Shown here piece after piece: positions 42,591 through 50,632 of a DNA stretch of 64,000 nucleotides. Under the pieces are notes generated by a model. It had not been told where the DNA came from. It made no database searches and worked only from the letters and a program-made list of their open reading frames with translations. Location: assembly GCA_944363785.1 (NCBI GenBank), contig CALVVF010000005.1:1-64000 (forward strand), written 5' to 3'. Numbering within the stretch: position 1 is the first letter of the stretch; each line of letters starts with the position of its first letter. The position numbers and the translations under genes are program-made. The stretch comes from an uncultured Bacilli bacterium. Its GTDB lineage: Bacteria; Bacillota_I; Bacilli_A; RF39; UBA660.

Positions 42591-43867
42591 AATATATTCG
42601 AAATAAATTAAGCCGGCAGCTTTTTGTAGTAATTGCTCTTTCCTTTAGTATTATACTGATCTCCTTAGGTATTGTCTTACCTAAAAGTATGTTACCTGTA
42701 TATGAAAAAAATCTGTATAACTATTTAAAACAACCATTAGAATTAGTAAACGAAGACATAGAAGAAAACCCCATTTCAGAAGAAATTGGCTATATTTATA
42801 TGTATGGTGATTTGATTTCTTATAGTGATAATGTTAGTGATATTATCGATATTGATAGTATTCATAAAATTACCAAGTTCTTTACCCAAAGATATGGAAA
42901 ATTTGTTTATAAAGGACAGGTATATTATTACTATTCAAATCAGACAGATTCTATCAAAAGAGTGGCTTTTACAAATGACTCCTATATAATAGAAGCCCAA
43001 GAAGACTCGATTCATAGTGTTTTTCCTATCGTTTTTATCACTTTGACTATCGTAGCTTTACTTTTGATATTCTGGAGTTCGTTTGTCGTAAGAAGAATTG
43101 AAAAGCTGAAAACGAAAATTGATCATATTGATGATGATAATTTCGATCACCGCATAGATGATCAAAACAACGATGAAATCAAATCCTTAGAACTCGCAAT
43201 TGAAGATATGCGTGTTTCCCTAAAAAATCAAGAAGAATATAGAAATCAAATGTATCAAAATATTTCTCATGATTTTAAAACTCCTCTTACTGTCATTAAA
43301 TCCTATGTAGAAGCAGTAGAAGATCATGTAGAAGATAGTGATAACGCTATCGCAGTAATTAAAGAACAAACTCTCAAACTAGAGAATAAAGTTCACTCCT
43401 TACTTTACCTAAATAAGCTTGATTATATAAAAGACATGAATTTAGTTAATATAGAAGAGGTGAATATTCAAGCGATTCTAGACTCTTCTATAGAAAAATT
43501 TAAACACCGTAATAAGAACCTAGAATTTAAAGTAATCAAGAGTTCGAACGGAAAATTTTATGGAACTGTTGACTCTTGGGAAACTGTGATTGATAATATT
43601 TTAAATAACTTTATTCGCTATGCGGAAAAAGAAATAAAAGTCACAGTAAAGAAAAATCAAATTATTTTTTACAATGATGGACCTAATATTGACTCTGATT
43701 TATTAGAGGTAATCTTTATTCCTTTTCGAAAGGGAATTAAAGGTGAATTTGGACTAGGATTATCGATTGTAAAGAAAACTTTAAGTTATATGGGTTATAA
43801 AGTAACGGTAAAAAATCATACCAAAAAAGGTGTATCATTTATTATTACAAAAGAGAATTCTAAATAA
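42587..43867 (+). CDS. Sensor histidine kinase with extracellular domain
   Basis: 426 residues. TM1 about 12-32, extracellular domain about 33-143, TM2 about 145-166, HAMP (about 168-218), HisKA with NISHDFKTPLTVIK (phospho-His about 228), and HATPase with ILNNFIRYA and FGLGLSIVKK. A classical membrane sensor. The extracellular domain (YGKFVYKGQVYYYYSN) may be a small PAS/Cache-like fold, but ligand unknown. Confidence 0.93.
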   Translation: MKYIRNKLSRQLFVVIALSFSIILISLGIVLPKSMLPVYEKNLYNYLKQPLELVNEDIEENPISEEIGYIYMYGDLISYSDNVSDIIDIDSIHKITKFFTQRYGKFVYKGQVYYYYSNQTDSIKRVAFTNDSYIIEAQEDSIHSVFPIVFITLTIVALLLIFWSSFVVRRIEKLKTKIDHIDDDNFDHRIDDQNNDEIKSLELAIEDMRVSLKNQEEYRNQMYQNISHDFKTPLTVIKSYVEAVEDHVEDSDNAIAVIKEQTLKLENKVHSLLYLNKLDYIKDMNLVNIEEVNIQAILDSSIEKFKHRNKNLEFKVIKSSNGKFYGTVDSWETVIDNILNNFIRYAEKEIKVTVKKNQIIFYNDGPNIDSDLLEVIFIPFRKGIKGEFGLGLSIVKKTLSYMGYKVTVKNHTKKGVSFIITKENSK

Positions 43868-43879
43868 GAGTTCTTTTTT
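43854..43879 (+). terminator. Rho-independent terminator
   Basis: AGAATTCT pairs with AGAGTTCT (one G-U), AAATA loop containing the stop, T-run. Confidence 0.8.
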
Positions 43880-43881
43880 CT

Positions 43882-43909
43882 TTGCAAGAAAGAAGAAAAT
43901 GGGTATAAT
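43882..43909 (+). promoter_or_regulatory. Promoter of the divergent sigma-factor gene
   Basis: TTGCAA (43882-43887), 16-bp spacer, TATAAT (43904-43909). It places the transcription start at about 43916, so ATG 43913 is not used. Confidence 0.75.
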
Positions 43910-43933
43910 AGAATGGCAAAAGAGGAAGGGGGA

Positions 43934-44671
43934 TTGAGAACATTGATGCAATCAACATGGGAAGAAATAGTGCGTTTAGAACCATATATTAGAAAAAAAG
44001 CTGAACAGTATGTAACTACAGGGGTAGAAGTAGATGATCTTGTTCAAGAAGGAATGATTATTTTATCTAAGAAACTTTCTCAATACGATAAAGATTTGTC
44101 TAATGGGTATATCAGATATATTGATTATTATCTTCATTTTGGGTTTCTATCTTATTGTAATACTATTCGCTATTTAGTTCCTATTCCTAAAAAATATCGA
44201 TTACTAGGATATAAAATAGAAAGATTACAGAAAACTTCAGAAGAGCATTATGGAAGAAAACTTAGCTTAGAAGAATTAGAAAAAACTTTACAAGTCCCTA
44301 TTCATTTAATTCAAGAGGTACAAGCATTAAATGAACAATGGATGAGAAAATTTCACTATTCATTCGAAGAAGTAAGAGAAATAGAAATAACTAAGGAAGA
44401 GGATGAGAGTGTTTATAGACAGTTAGAAAACCAGTTAGAGACGACAGTTTTAAACCGTATTGAAGCTCAAGAATTATTGAGCCGTTTAACTAGATTTTCT
44501 GTAAAAGAACAGGAAACTTTTCTTAGAAGATTAGGTTTTATTCATGGATATCCTGAAACTTATCAAGAAATTGCTGCATATTTTGGGGAAAGTTTTCAAA
44601 ATACACAGCGACGTTATAAAAAAGTAGAAAAACAATTACGAGATTACTATCAGAAAAGAAAAAAATCCTGA
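43934..44671 (+). CDS. Divergent sigma-70-family factor
   Basis: 245 residues from TTG 43934, downstream of the promoter and behind the purine-rich SD AGAGGAAGGGGG; ATG 43946 is the alternative. Region 2 is seen as VEVDDLVQEGMIILSKKLSQYD (split here: VEVDDLVQEG, then KKLSQYD), region 3 as GRKLSLEELEKTLQVP, and a region 4-like helix-turn-helix as YQEIAAYFGESFQNTQRRYK. Length and spacing fit group 3-like sigma factors, but the region 2.4 residues are not those of SigA, SigK or SigH. No anti-sigma gene is adjacent. Regulon unknown. Confidence 0.75.
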   Translation: MRTLMQSTWEEIVRLEPYIRKKAEQYVTTGVEVDDLVQEGMIILSKKLSQYDKDLSNGYIRYIDYYLHFGFLSYCNTIRYLVPIPKKYRLLGYKIERLQKTSEEHYGRKLSLEELEKTLQVPIHLIQEVQALNEQWMRKFHYSFEEVREIEITKEEDESVYRQLENQLETTVLNRIEAQELLSRLTRFSVKEQETFLRRLGFIHGYPETYQEIAAYFGESFQNTQRRYKKVEKQLRDYYQKRKKS

Positions 44672-44727
44672 AATTTATTCTTTTTTATTATGAAATATTG
44701 TATACTAAAAGTGAGGATGTGAACAAA

Positions 44728-46041
44728 ATGAAATATTATTGTATAGGAATCAAAGGCTCTGGAATGGCTACACTAGCTAATATTTTATATGATTTAGGAA
44801 ATACAGTAAGTGGGTATGATGATGTTAAGGAATGGAAATTTACTCAAGCAGGGTTAGAAGAAAGACATATTCCTATTTATACAGATAGTACACATAGTAT
44901 TGATCCGGATACTATTGTAACGTATTCAAAAGCATTTAGTGAAGATCATAAGGAGTTAAAACGAGTAAAAGAATTGGGCTTAACGATTAAAGCCTACAAT
45001 GAAATTATTGGAGAACTAACTGATCAATTTCAGACGATATCCGTTTGTGGAACTCATGGGAAAACGACGACAAGTTCTTTGATTAAGCATGTGTTAGAAG
45101 CGGTATATGGATGTAATTATTTTATCGGTGATGGATCTGGTTATGCTAATTCTAAAAACGAATTATTTGTCATCGAGAGTGATGAATTTAATCGTCATTT
45201 TTTAGCCTATCATCCTACATATACAGTAATTACCAATATTGAATTAGAACATACGGAGTGTTACCGAGATATCGATGATATTATTCAAACTTTTACTCAA
45301 TTTGCGAATCGTACGAAAAAATTAATTGTTGCTTGTGGAGATAATGAAAATATTAGAAAAATTGCTTTTCAACTCGATGTTATTTACTATGGTTTTTCTG
45401 AAGACAATGATATCGTGATTAAGAACCTCGTTCATAACCAAAAGGGAAGTAGTTTTGACTTATATGAAAAAGATGATTTTTATGGTCACTATGATTTACC
45501 ATTATTTGGGGATCATATGGTATTAAATGCAGCAGCTTGTATTATACTTTGTCGTTATTTGAATATAAAAGATGAAAATATTCATGATTTAATCCAGAAA
45601 TTTAAAGGAGCTAAACGACGTTTTGCGGAAGAAAAAGTAGGAAGTAATATTATTATTGATGATTATGCCCATCATCCAACTGAAATAAAAATGACATTGT
45701 TAGCAGCTCGTCAAAAATATCCTGATCGTAAATTAATTGCTCTTTTCAAACCTAATACTTATTCTAGAACTGAAGCTTTCTACCATGAATTTGCTGAAGC
45801 ACTAAATATGGCAGATTGTGCTTATCTAACAGAAATTGATTGTAATCGCGAGAAACAAGAGGAGTATCCTGGTGTTAGTTCACAATTGATTTTAGAACTT
45901 TTAAAAAATGGAAAAATGATTAATGAGCAAACAATCGATCAATTAAAAGATGAAGAAAATGCAGTGATCTGTATGATGAGTTGTGCTAGTATTGAACATT
46001 TGAAACAAGCTTATAAAGATCTAAAAAAAGAGAGGGAATAG
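44728..46041 (+). CDS. murC: UDP-N-acetylmuramate-L-alanine ligase
   Basis: 437 residues from ATG 44728 (SD GTGAGGATG). Nucleotide motif IGIKGSGMATLA, ATP-binding VCGTHGKTTTSSL, ESDEFNRHF, TNIELEHTE, DDYAHHPTE and FKPNTYSR: all MurC/Mpl ligase signatures. It adds L-Ala to UDP-MurNAc in peptidoglycan synthesis. The first motif has Lys in place of the usual Gly of GIGGxGM. Mpl is an alternative, but the lone gene and its length favour MurC. Confidence 0.9.
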   Translation: MKYYCIGIKGSGMATLANILYDLGNTVSGYDDVKEWKFTQAGLEERHIPIYTDSTHSIDPDTIVTYSKAFSEDHKELKRVKELGLTIKAYNEIIGELTDQFQTISVCGTHGKTTTSSLIKHVLEAVYGCNYFIGDGSGYANSKNELFVIESDEFNRHFLAYHPTYTVITNIELEHTECYRDIDDIIQTFTQFANRTKKLIVACGDNENIRKIAFQLDVIYYGFSEDNDIVIKNLVHNQKGSSFDLYEKDDFYGHYDLPLFGDHMVLNAAACIILCRYLNIKDENIHDLIQKFKGAKRRFAEEKVGSNIIIDDYAHHPTEIKMTLLAARQKYPDRKLIALFKPNTYSRTEAFYHEFAEALNMADCAYLTEIDCNREKQEEYPGVSSQLILELLKNGKMINEQTIDQLKDEENAVICMMSCASIEHLKQAYKDLKKERE

Positions 46042-46063
46042 TTTTTTATTCTTTCTCTTTTTC
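46023..46063. terminator. Bidirectional terminator between murC and yqeK
   Basis: AAAAAGAGAGGGAAT pairs imperfectly with ATTCTTTCTCTTTTT around a T-rich loop, with T-runs on both strands. Confidence 0.7.
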
Positions 46064-46624
46064 TAATTGTTGAACGAGAAGATCATTCCTTGCCTCGATT
46101 GTTAGAGGATGTAGCACTGAATCTTTTCTAATTGCTTTTTCTATTGCTGTCGTATAAAAATATTTCAATACGATATCGATATTTTTTGTCGCTAATTCCT
46201 TAAGCTCAACCGGAATATTTTTTCTACCATCTTCTATTTTATCGGCAACATAAATAATCTTATCTAACATTGTCATATTTTTTCTACCTGTTGTATGAAA
46301 TTCAACTGCATCTTGCATCTCTTTTGTAAAGCCATATTTTTCTTTTAAAATGATCGCACCAACTTTTCCATGAAGTAAAGTCGGCTTAGCTTTTTCTACT
46401 TGACTAATGTCCAAATGATGATTTTTCGCAAAAAGGAGTAATTCTTGATCATTCATTTCCTTGGCTATATCATGTGCTAATCCTGTCAACATGGCAGTTT
46501 TAATATCGATTTGATAGGATGATGCTAATTCTTTTGCTTTCTCCATTACATTTAAACTATGTTGAAATCGAGAGGGAGAAAGCACTTGTTCTAATTCTTT
46601 TTTTAATTCTTCAATATTAGTCAT
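46046..46624 (-). CDS. yqeK: YqeK-type HD-domain Ap4A hydrolase
   Basis: 192 residues. HD-domain metal ligands: RFQHSLNVM (His), GLAHDIAKE (HD), LLHGKVGA (His), EFHTTG (His), and YVADKIEDGRK (Asp). This matches the YqeK family, symmetrical diadenosine tetraphosphate hydrolases, usually next to nadD. Here its partner is a 156-residue unknown protein 12 bases upstream in the same transcript. Ends against murC with a shared terminator. Confidence 0.9.
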   Translation of the reverse strand: MTNIEELKKELEQVLSPSRFQHSLNVMEKAKELASSYQIDIKTAMLTGLAHDIAKEMNDQELLLFAKNHHLDISQVEKAKPTLLHGKVGAIILKEKYGFTKEMQDAVEFHTTGRKNMTMLDKIIYVADKIEDGRKNIPVELKELATKNIDIVLKYFYTTAIEKAIRKDSVLHPLTIEARNDLLVQQLEKEKE

Positions 46625-46636
46625 GATAATCTCCTC

Positions 46637-47107
46637 TTAAATGATTAATTTCTTTTCTAAGATTTTAGGAATTGTAATTTCTTGATTATTTAACCTAAGT
46701 TGATATAGTTTACTTAAACAGTCTAATTGATAAGCAAGACAGTCATGCTGTTGTCTCATAGCCAAAGAATTTATTCTACTTTTCTCATCCATTTGATTAA
46801 AAGTAGAGGTAATTACTTCTACTTGAGCATATAACTTCTGTGCTTGTTCTTCTATTTCAGAATTGCTTGTGTCTATAAACTCTTGAAAATCAATAATACA
46901 ATCTAAATTCTTAAAAAAATTTATTTCTTCTACCCGCCAAAAAACAAAAAAATCAGACTCTTTATTTGTGTCATTACTAATTGGACTTGTCAATAAACGA
47001 GCTGTAATCGATTCTGGAATCGGGTAGTGAATCGCATATAAAAATTCTAAATCTGCGCGCTGCACGTAGATTATTTCACTATCATTTTCCTGATGGGTTA
47101 CTTTCAT
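46637..47107 (-). CDS. Unknown protein in operon with yqeK
   Basis: 156 residues, soluble, no recognised domain. A mixed first half (IIYVQRADLEFLYAIHYPIP; FFVFWRVEEINFF) and an alpha-helical second half (MDEKSRINSLAMRQQHDCL). It has a strong SD (GGAGGA on the minus strand) and lies 12 bases upstream of yqeK, so the two are co-transcribed. Its lack of homologues known to me means the function cannot be given. Confidence 0.6.
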   Translation of the reverse strand: MKVTHQENDSEIIYVQRADLEFLYAIHYPIPESITARLLTSPISNDTNKESDFFVFWRVEEINFFKNLDCIIDFQEFIDTSNSEIEEQAQKLYAQVEVITSTFNQMDEKSRINSLAMRQQHDCLAYQLDCLSKLYQLRLNNQEITIPKILEKKLII

Positions 47108-47352
47108 GACATTCCTCCTTTCATTTTAAATTATAACACACTAAGAAAGCTAAAAAAAATTTTTTGATCAGAATAGAAAAATATTTCGTAGTGTTTATCA
47201 TATTGTATGATCTATTTTTTGATATGGTAATGAACAATTTATTTTGTTATTTTTATATGCTTCACTTAATTTTCTTATTATTTTATTCATTATGGATTAA
47301 ATATTGAGAAATACACTCTTAAATATAGAATAATAGTAATGAGGTGAAGAAA

Positions 47353-48120
47353 ATGGTTTTTAATAAAAATATTAATGGTTTTGAAAATGAAAGAGAGATT
47401 GCTGCTGATTTACATGATAAATTTATTTATGAATTAAATCCACTATATAGATGGTTTATTGAAGATTTGTATCCAGAAGTTCAGGGAGATGAAAAAATAA
47501 AATGTTGGGTTGATGAAACTAGAAAGAAATATGATATTGTTATTTCTATTTGTCAGATGAATTGTTATGTCAGTATAAAAAAAGGAGTAAAAAATTCGGT
47601 TCATATGGAAGGAATATCTAGCTTTATTCATTTTTTAATTGAAAATCATGTGAAAAGGGAAGTAGTGATAGAGTATTTAAAATATCATTATGGAGATGGA
47701 ACAACAAATGGTACTGGAATTACTAGGATGTCAGCAGCAGAGTATAAACAGAAGTATCAACATCAGATTGATATGATTAATGAGGAGTTTAATAAGGAAG
47801 AACTGCTTTTAAAAGCCGTTGATCGTTTTGTGTTGTCGGGAAGTTATAGTAATATTGGTATTGATGTATTATTGTTTGGAGTAAGAAATGATTTTATTTG
47901 GATAAAAAGAGAAGATATTGTGAAAGTAATTTTATCTAAGAAAGACTCTTATTCTACTGGTGTTCACTTTGGACCTTTAACTGTTCAACCCTTAGATCGC
48001 TGTTTAAATCGTAATCCCAAATATGAAAAACAAAGATTTTGTGTACAAATAAAATGGTATAATTTGGCGGATGATATTATTGAAATGATGAATGAACACT
48101 ATATGAGCAGTAATGTCTAA
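47353..48120 (+). CDS. Orphan protein of unknown function
   Basis: 255 residues from ATG 47353 (SD GAGGTGA). Soluble, no signal peptide. Segments include DKFIYELNPLYRWFIEDLYP, GDGTTNGTGITRMSAAEYKQ and HFGPLTVQPLDRCLNRNPKY (a conserved-looking C-terminal block). I do not recognise the family. It is monocistronic and precedes the tRNA-Gly locus. An accessory or defence-type gene is possible. Confidence 0.6.
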   Translation: MVFNKNINGFENEREIAADLHDKFIYELNPLYRWFIEDLYPEVQGDEKIKCWVDETRKKYDIVISICQMNCYVSIKKGVKNSVHMEGISSFIHFLIENHVKREVVIEYLKYHYGDGTTNGTGITRMSAAEYKQKYQHQIDMINEEFNKEELLLKAVDRFVLSGSYSNIGIDVLLFGVRNDFIWIKREDIVKVILSKKDSYSTGVHFGPLTVQPLDRCLNRNPKYEKQRFCVQIKWYNLADDIIEMMNEHYMSSNV

Positions 48121-48220
48121 GTTTTTTGAAGAAAGGGATAAAAGAGAAAATTACCGAGGTTAGATTTTGATGTTTAAAATATTGAAAAATAGTAATTCTA
48201 TTAAACTGATTGGATCCTAT

Positions 48221-48272
48221 TTTTCAAGACTGAATATGAGAAATAAAAAAAGCAGGCTTTTTCAAGTCTGCT
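48221..48272 (-). repeat. tRNA-Gly-like fragment A with hairpin terminator
   Basis: TTTTCAAGACTGAATATGAG (48221-48240) followed by AAATAAAAAA and the hairpin AGCAGGCTT/AAGTCTGCT (48251-48272). On the minus strand this is a terminator with a T-run. It is a diverged copy of fragment B (48389-48448). Confidence 0.65.
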
Positions 48273-48388
48273 TAGCGCTTTTTAAGATATAGCTATTAAG
48301 TAATCCCAAAGTTGTAGATGAGGGTAGTCTATAGGAAGAAAAGCAAGTTTTATTGAACAATATATAAGAAAACCAAATACTGGTTGGG

Positions 48389-48420
48389 CACCCCGCCTTT
48401 CAAGACTGAATACGGGGAAT
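48389..48420 (+). repeat. Inverted partial copy of the tRNA-Gly anticodon arm (fragment B)
   Basis: CACCCCGCCTTTCAAGACTG then AATACGGGGAAT closely matches the tRNA-Gly segment AACCCCAGCCTTCCAAGCTG then AATACGGGGG, but on the opposite strand to the tRNA gene. CCCCG/CGGGG can close it as a hairpin. Confidence 0.75.
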
Positions 48421-48448
48421 AAAAAAACAGACTTATTTAAGTCTGTTT
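48421..48448 (-). terminator. Terminator of the tRNA-Gly gene
   Basis: On the minus strand AAACAGACTT-AAAT-AAGTCTGTTT is a perfect ten-base stem followed by a T-run, nine bases past the tRNA 3' end. Confidence 0.88.
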
Positions 48449-48456
48449 AAGTCATC

Positions 48457-48530
48457 TGGAGCGGATGAGGGGAATCGGACCCCCGTATTCAGCTTGGAAG
48501 GCTGGGGTTCTACCATTAAACTACATCCGC
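48457..48530 (-). tRNA. tRNA-Gly(UCC) with encoded CCA and atypical T-loop
   Basis: 74 bases fold into a cloverleaf. Acceptor GCGGATG/CATCCGC, D-arm GTTT...GAAC with AATGGTA loop, anticodon loop CTTCCAA (anticodon TCC), T-stem GGGGG/CCCCT, discriminator T, CCA encoded. Two oddities: position 27-43 is a C-A mismatch, and the T-loop reads TCCGATT, so the universal U55 (pseudouridine site) is C. It is transcribed from the TTGACA/TATAAT promoter at 48644-48671. It could be a functional isoacceptor or a specialised/decaying copy. Confidence 0.85.
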
Positions 48531-48572
48531 AATTATTATGCCAACTTCTTTTAAATTGACTAACTCAAGGAA

Positions 48573-48587
48573 AGCCTTCCCAAGCTG
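48573..48587 (+). repeat. Inverted anticodon-arm fragment C in the tRNA leader
   Basis: AGCCTTCCCAAGCTG differs from the tRNA-Gly anticodon arm (AGCCTTCCAAGCTG) by one inserted C, and is on the opposite strand. The precursor RNA would therefore carry a sequence complementary to its own tRNA anticodon arm. Confidence 0.6.
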
Positions 48588-48643
48588 CCAATTTATACTG
48601 ATTTAAACTCTAAACAATTGCTTTTGAGCTGTTGACAATATCC

Positions 48644-48671
48644 ATTATATCATAACTATATGATCTGTCAA
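48644..48671 (-). promoter_or_regulatory. Promoter of the tRNA-Gly gene
   Basis: On the minus strand TTGACA (48671-48666), 16-bp spacer, TATAAT (48649-48644). It leaves a leader of about 105 bases before the tRNA. The remaining bases of 48121-48779 outside the tRNA and its fragments hold no gene that I can support. Confidence 0.8.
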
Positions 48672-48779
48672 TAAAAAAGTGAAAAAAAATTATTTTTTTG
48701 AATATGAGGGGATATTTTGTTAAAGCTAGCACTATAATCAGGATGGTGATGCTATTGATAATTTGCCTATTTTCCTTAT

Positions 48780-50267
48780 CTAAGTCTGTTTATGCTCAAC
48801 ATCATTTGAACTTATTTTCTTTTTCATTTTTACATCCACTTTACTTGGACCTTCAAGTAGATTTCCATCGATATCAAATCTGGAACCGTGACATGGACAA
48901 TCCCAAGTCTTTTCATTTTTATTAAATGCCAAGTTGCATTTCATATGTGGGCAGACAATATCAACAATATGTTTCTCCTTATTCTCATCTATATATACTC
49001 CATATTTTTTCCCTTTTACGGGAATGATGTAGACATTATCAGGATAAAAGTAAGGACTTGGTTGTACTTTTGTTTGCCAATATGCCTTTAGATAATGAAG
49101 ACTAGTCGTGAGGCTTTCTTTAATTCCTGCAGCACTAAAACGATGGGGACTAAATAGTTGAGTATAAGGACTGTTATTGTCTAGTATTAAATCACTAATT
49201 ATTTTCCCCGCAATTGTTCCATTTGTAATTCCCCATGCTTGATATGCTGTAGCAATAAACATATTTGGTTTTACTTTACCAATAAATGGTAATCCATCAT
49301 TACTCATGATATCTTGGTTAATCCAAGTATACTCGGGTTTTTTTTCCCATAGCTTTTTGAATTCTTGTTGACTTTTTTGAAAATTTTGTTGAAATGGAAG
49401 TTTGTCTGTTGAACGATGCTGATTAGACCCATATATGACATATTGATGAAAAAATCTAATGGATTGTAGATCTTGATCAATATTAATAGCAGTAAAATTT
49501 GAAGGACCATCCCATTTACTAGCATTGACATATTCTCTTTTTATGTAACTTTTTATCGGAATAAAGCTTGGTTTGAGAAAGAAGGGGAAGTGAGAAGCAA
49601 TTACAACTGTATTGGCTTGGATTAAGCCCTCTTCTGTATTCACATAATATGGTCCTGTTCCTGTAATGTTGGTTGCTGTACAGTTTTCTCTAATTTTAAC
49701 TTTATTTCTTATGATTTGGTGTAGGGCTCGAAGATATTTTACAGGTTGAAACACATAGGTATCGCTAACACCAATACCATAGAGCATTGGTATTGGAATA
49801 GGAAGGTGTTGAATTTCTTTACATTTGATATCCCAACTTGTTAATAGTTCTTCTTCTTTTTTGATTTTCGTGATGTTATTTTTTTCATTAGTAAAGATAA
49901 AAGCATCTACTTGTTCTAGATCACAATCTATTTTATGTTTTTTCACGATACTTTTAATGATATTAGTTGCTTCTATTTGAGACTTGAAATAAAGTTGACT
50001 CGCTTTTTTAGAAAAATTTTTCTCAATTGTTTGATAGCAGATTCCTTGTAGAAAATTAATTTTGGCTGTTGCTTTAGCTGTGATCCCGTTTCCTATTTTT
50101 CCTTGATCAATTAAGGTAATATCTTGCTTTTTATCCATTAAAAAATATGCTGTTGTAAGTCCTGTAATCCCACCGCCAATTATCAAAACATCCGTTTGCT
50201 TAACAATCGCGGAATTTTCGTATTTTTCTTTTTCCTTTTCTTGATTCCATAGTGTTTGTATTTCCAT
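48780..50267 (-). CDS. FAD-dependent oxidoreductase with C-terminal Rieske domain
   Basis: 495 residues from the ATG at 50265-50267 (coding-strand SD GGTGAGGA). DAO-type FAD motif VLIIGGGITGLTTAYFL (about 26-42), ATAKINFLQGI, a central substrate domain, and a C-terminal Rieske [2Fe-2S] site CPHMKC (CxH) and CPCHGSRF (CxxH). This architecture is that of putative glycine oxidase-like/Rieske proteins of Bacilli (YhfW-type). It probably oxidises an amine or similar substrate and transfers electrons through the Rieske centre. It lies beside tRNA-Gly and is otherwise alone. Confidence 0.88.
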   Translation of the reverse strand: MEIQTLWNQEKEKEKYENSAIVKQTDVLIIGGGITGLTTAYFLMDKKQDITLIDQGKIGNGITAKATAKINFLQGICYQTIEKNFSKKASQLYFKSQIEATNIIKSIVKKHKIDCDLEQVDAFIFTNEKNNITKIKKEEELLTSWDIKCKEIQHLPIPIPMLYGIGVSDTYVFQPVKYLRALHQIIRNKVKIRENCTATNITGTGPYYVNTEEGLIQANTVVIASHFPFFLKPSFIPIKSYIKREYVNASKWDGPSNFTAINIDQDLQSIRFFHQYVIYGSNQHRSTDKLPFQQNFQKSQQEFKKLWEKKPEYTWINQDIMSNDGLPFIGKVKPNMFIATAYQAWGITNGTIAGKIISDLILDNNSPYTQLFSPHRFSAAGIKESLTTSLHYLKAYWQTKVQPSPYFYPDNVYIIPVKGKKYGVYIDENKEKHIVDIVCPHMKCNLAFNKNEKTWDCPCHGSRFDIDGNLLEGPSKVDVKMKKKISSNDVEHKQT

Positions 50268-50632
50268 TTTCCTCACCATTTTTAGTTTGGTGCTTTTTTA
50301 CTTAAACATACATTATTTTAAAATAGTCAAATTTTGGAAATAATACCTTGTCTTGTTTTTTTTATAAACGTAGTTTAAAATTGGCATACAATATAGCTGT
50401 ATATCTTCCTAACTATATATTGAATTTCATTTTAATTAGTCATGCAAGAATTAGTTTTAAAAATGTAAAATAGTTGAATATCGCTAATTCAAGTGTTTAG
50501 GAAGAACAAAGAAAGAAAATAATGCCTATCTTTTTCAAATTTAGATGAGAAATATTTTTTAAATATACTTTTTCCTGTTTGGCTTCTTTTCTTATTCCAT
50601 GATATACTATTCTTAGAAAAGAGGAGATTAAT
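50268..50632. other. Divergent intergenic region
   Basis: Promoters for the minus-strand oxidoreductase and the plus-strand truB must lie here. A TGATATACT (-10 type, about 50601-50609) precedes truB. Nothing else is recognisable. Confidence 0.4.

Noticed and set aside
48389-48420. Fragment B as a second functional tRNA or a T-box leader
   Set aside because: It lacks acceptor and T arms, and no T-box conserved sequence or downstream aminoacyl-tRNA gene is present.
48698-48925. Plus-strand ORF with a signal-peptide-like N-terminus
   Set aside because: It runs antisense through the Rieske end of the oxidoreductase gene, and the nearby TATAAT lacks a spaced -35. The hydrophobic start is probably chance.
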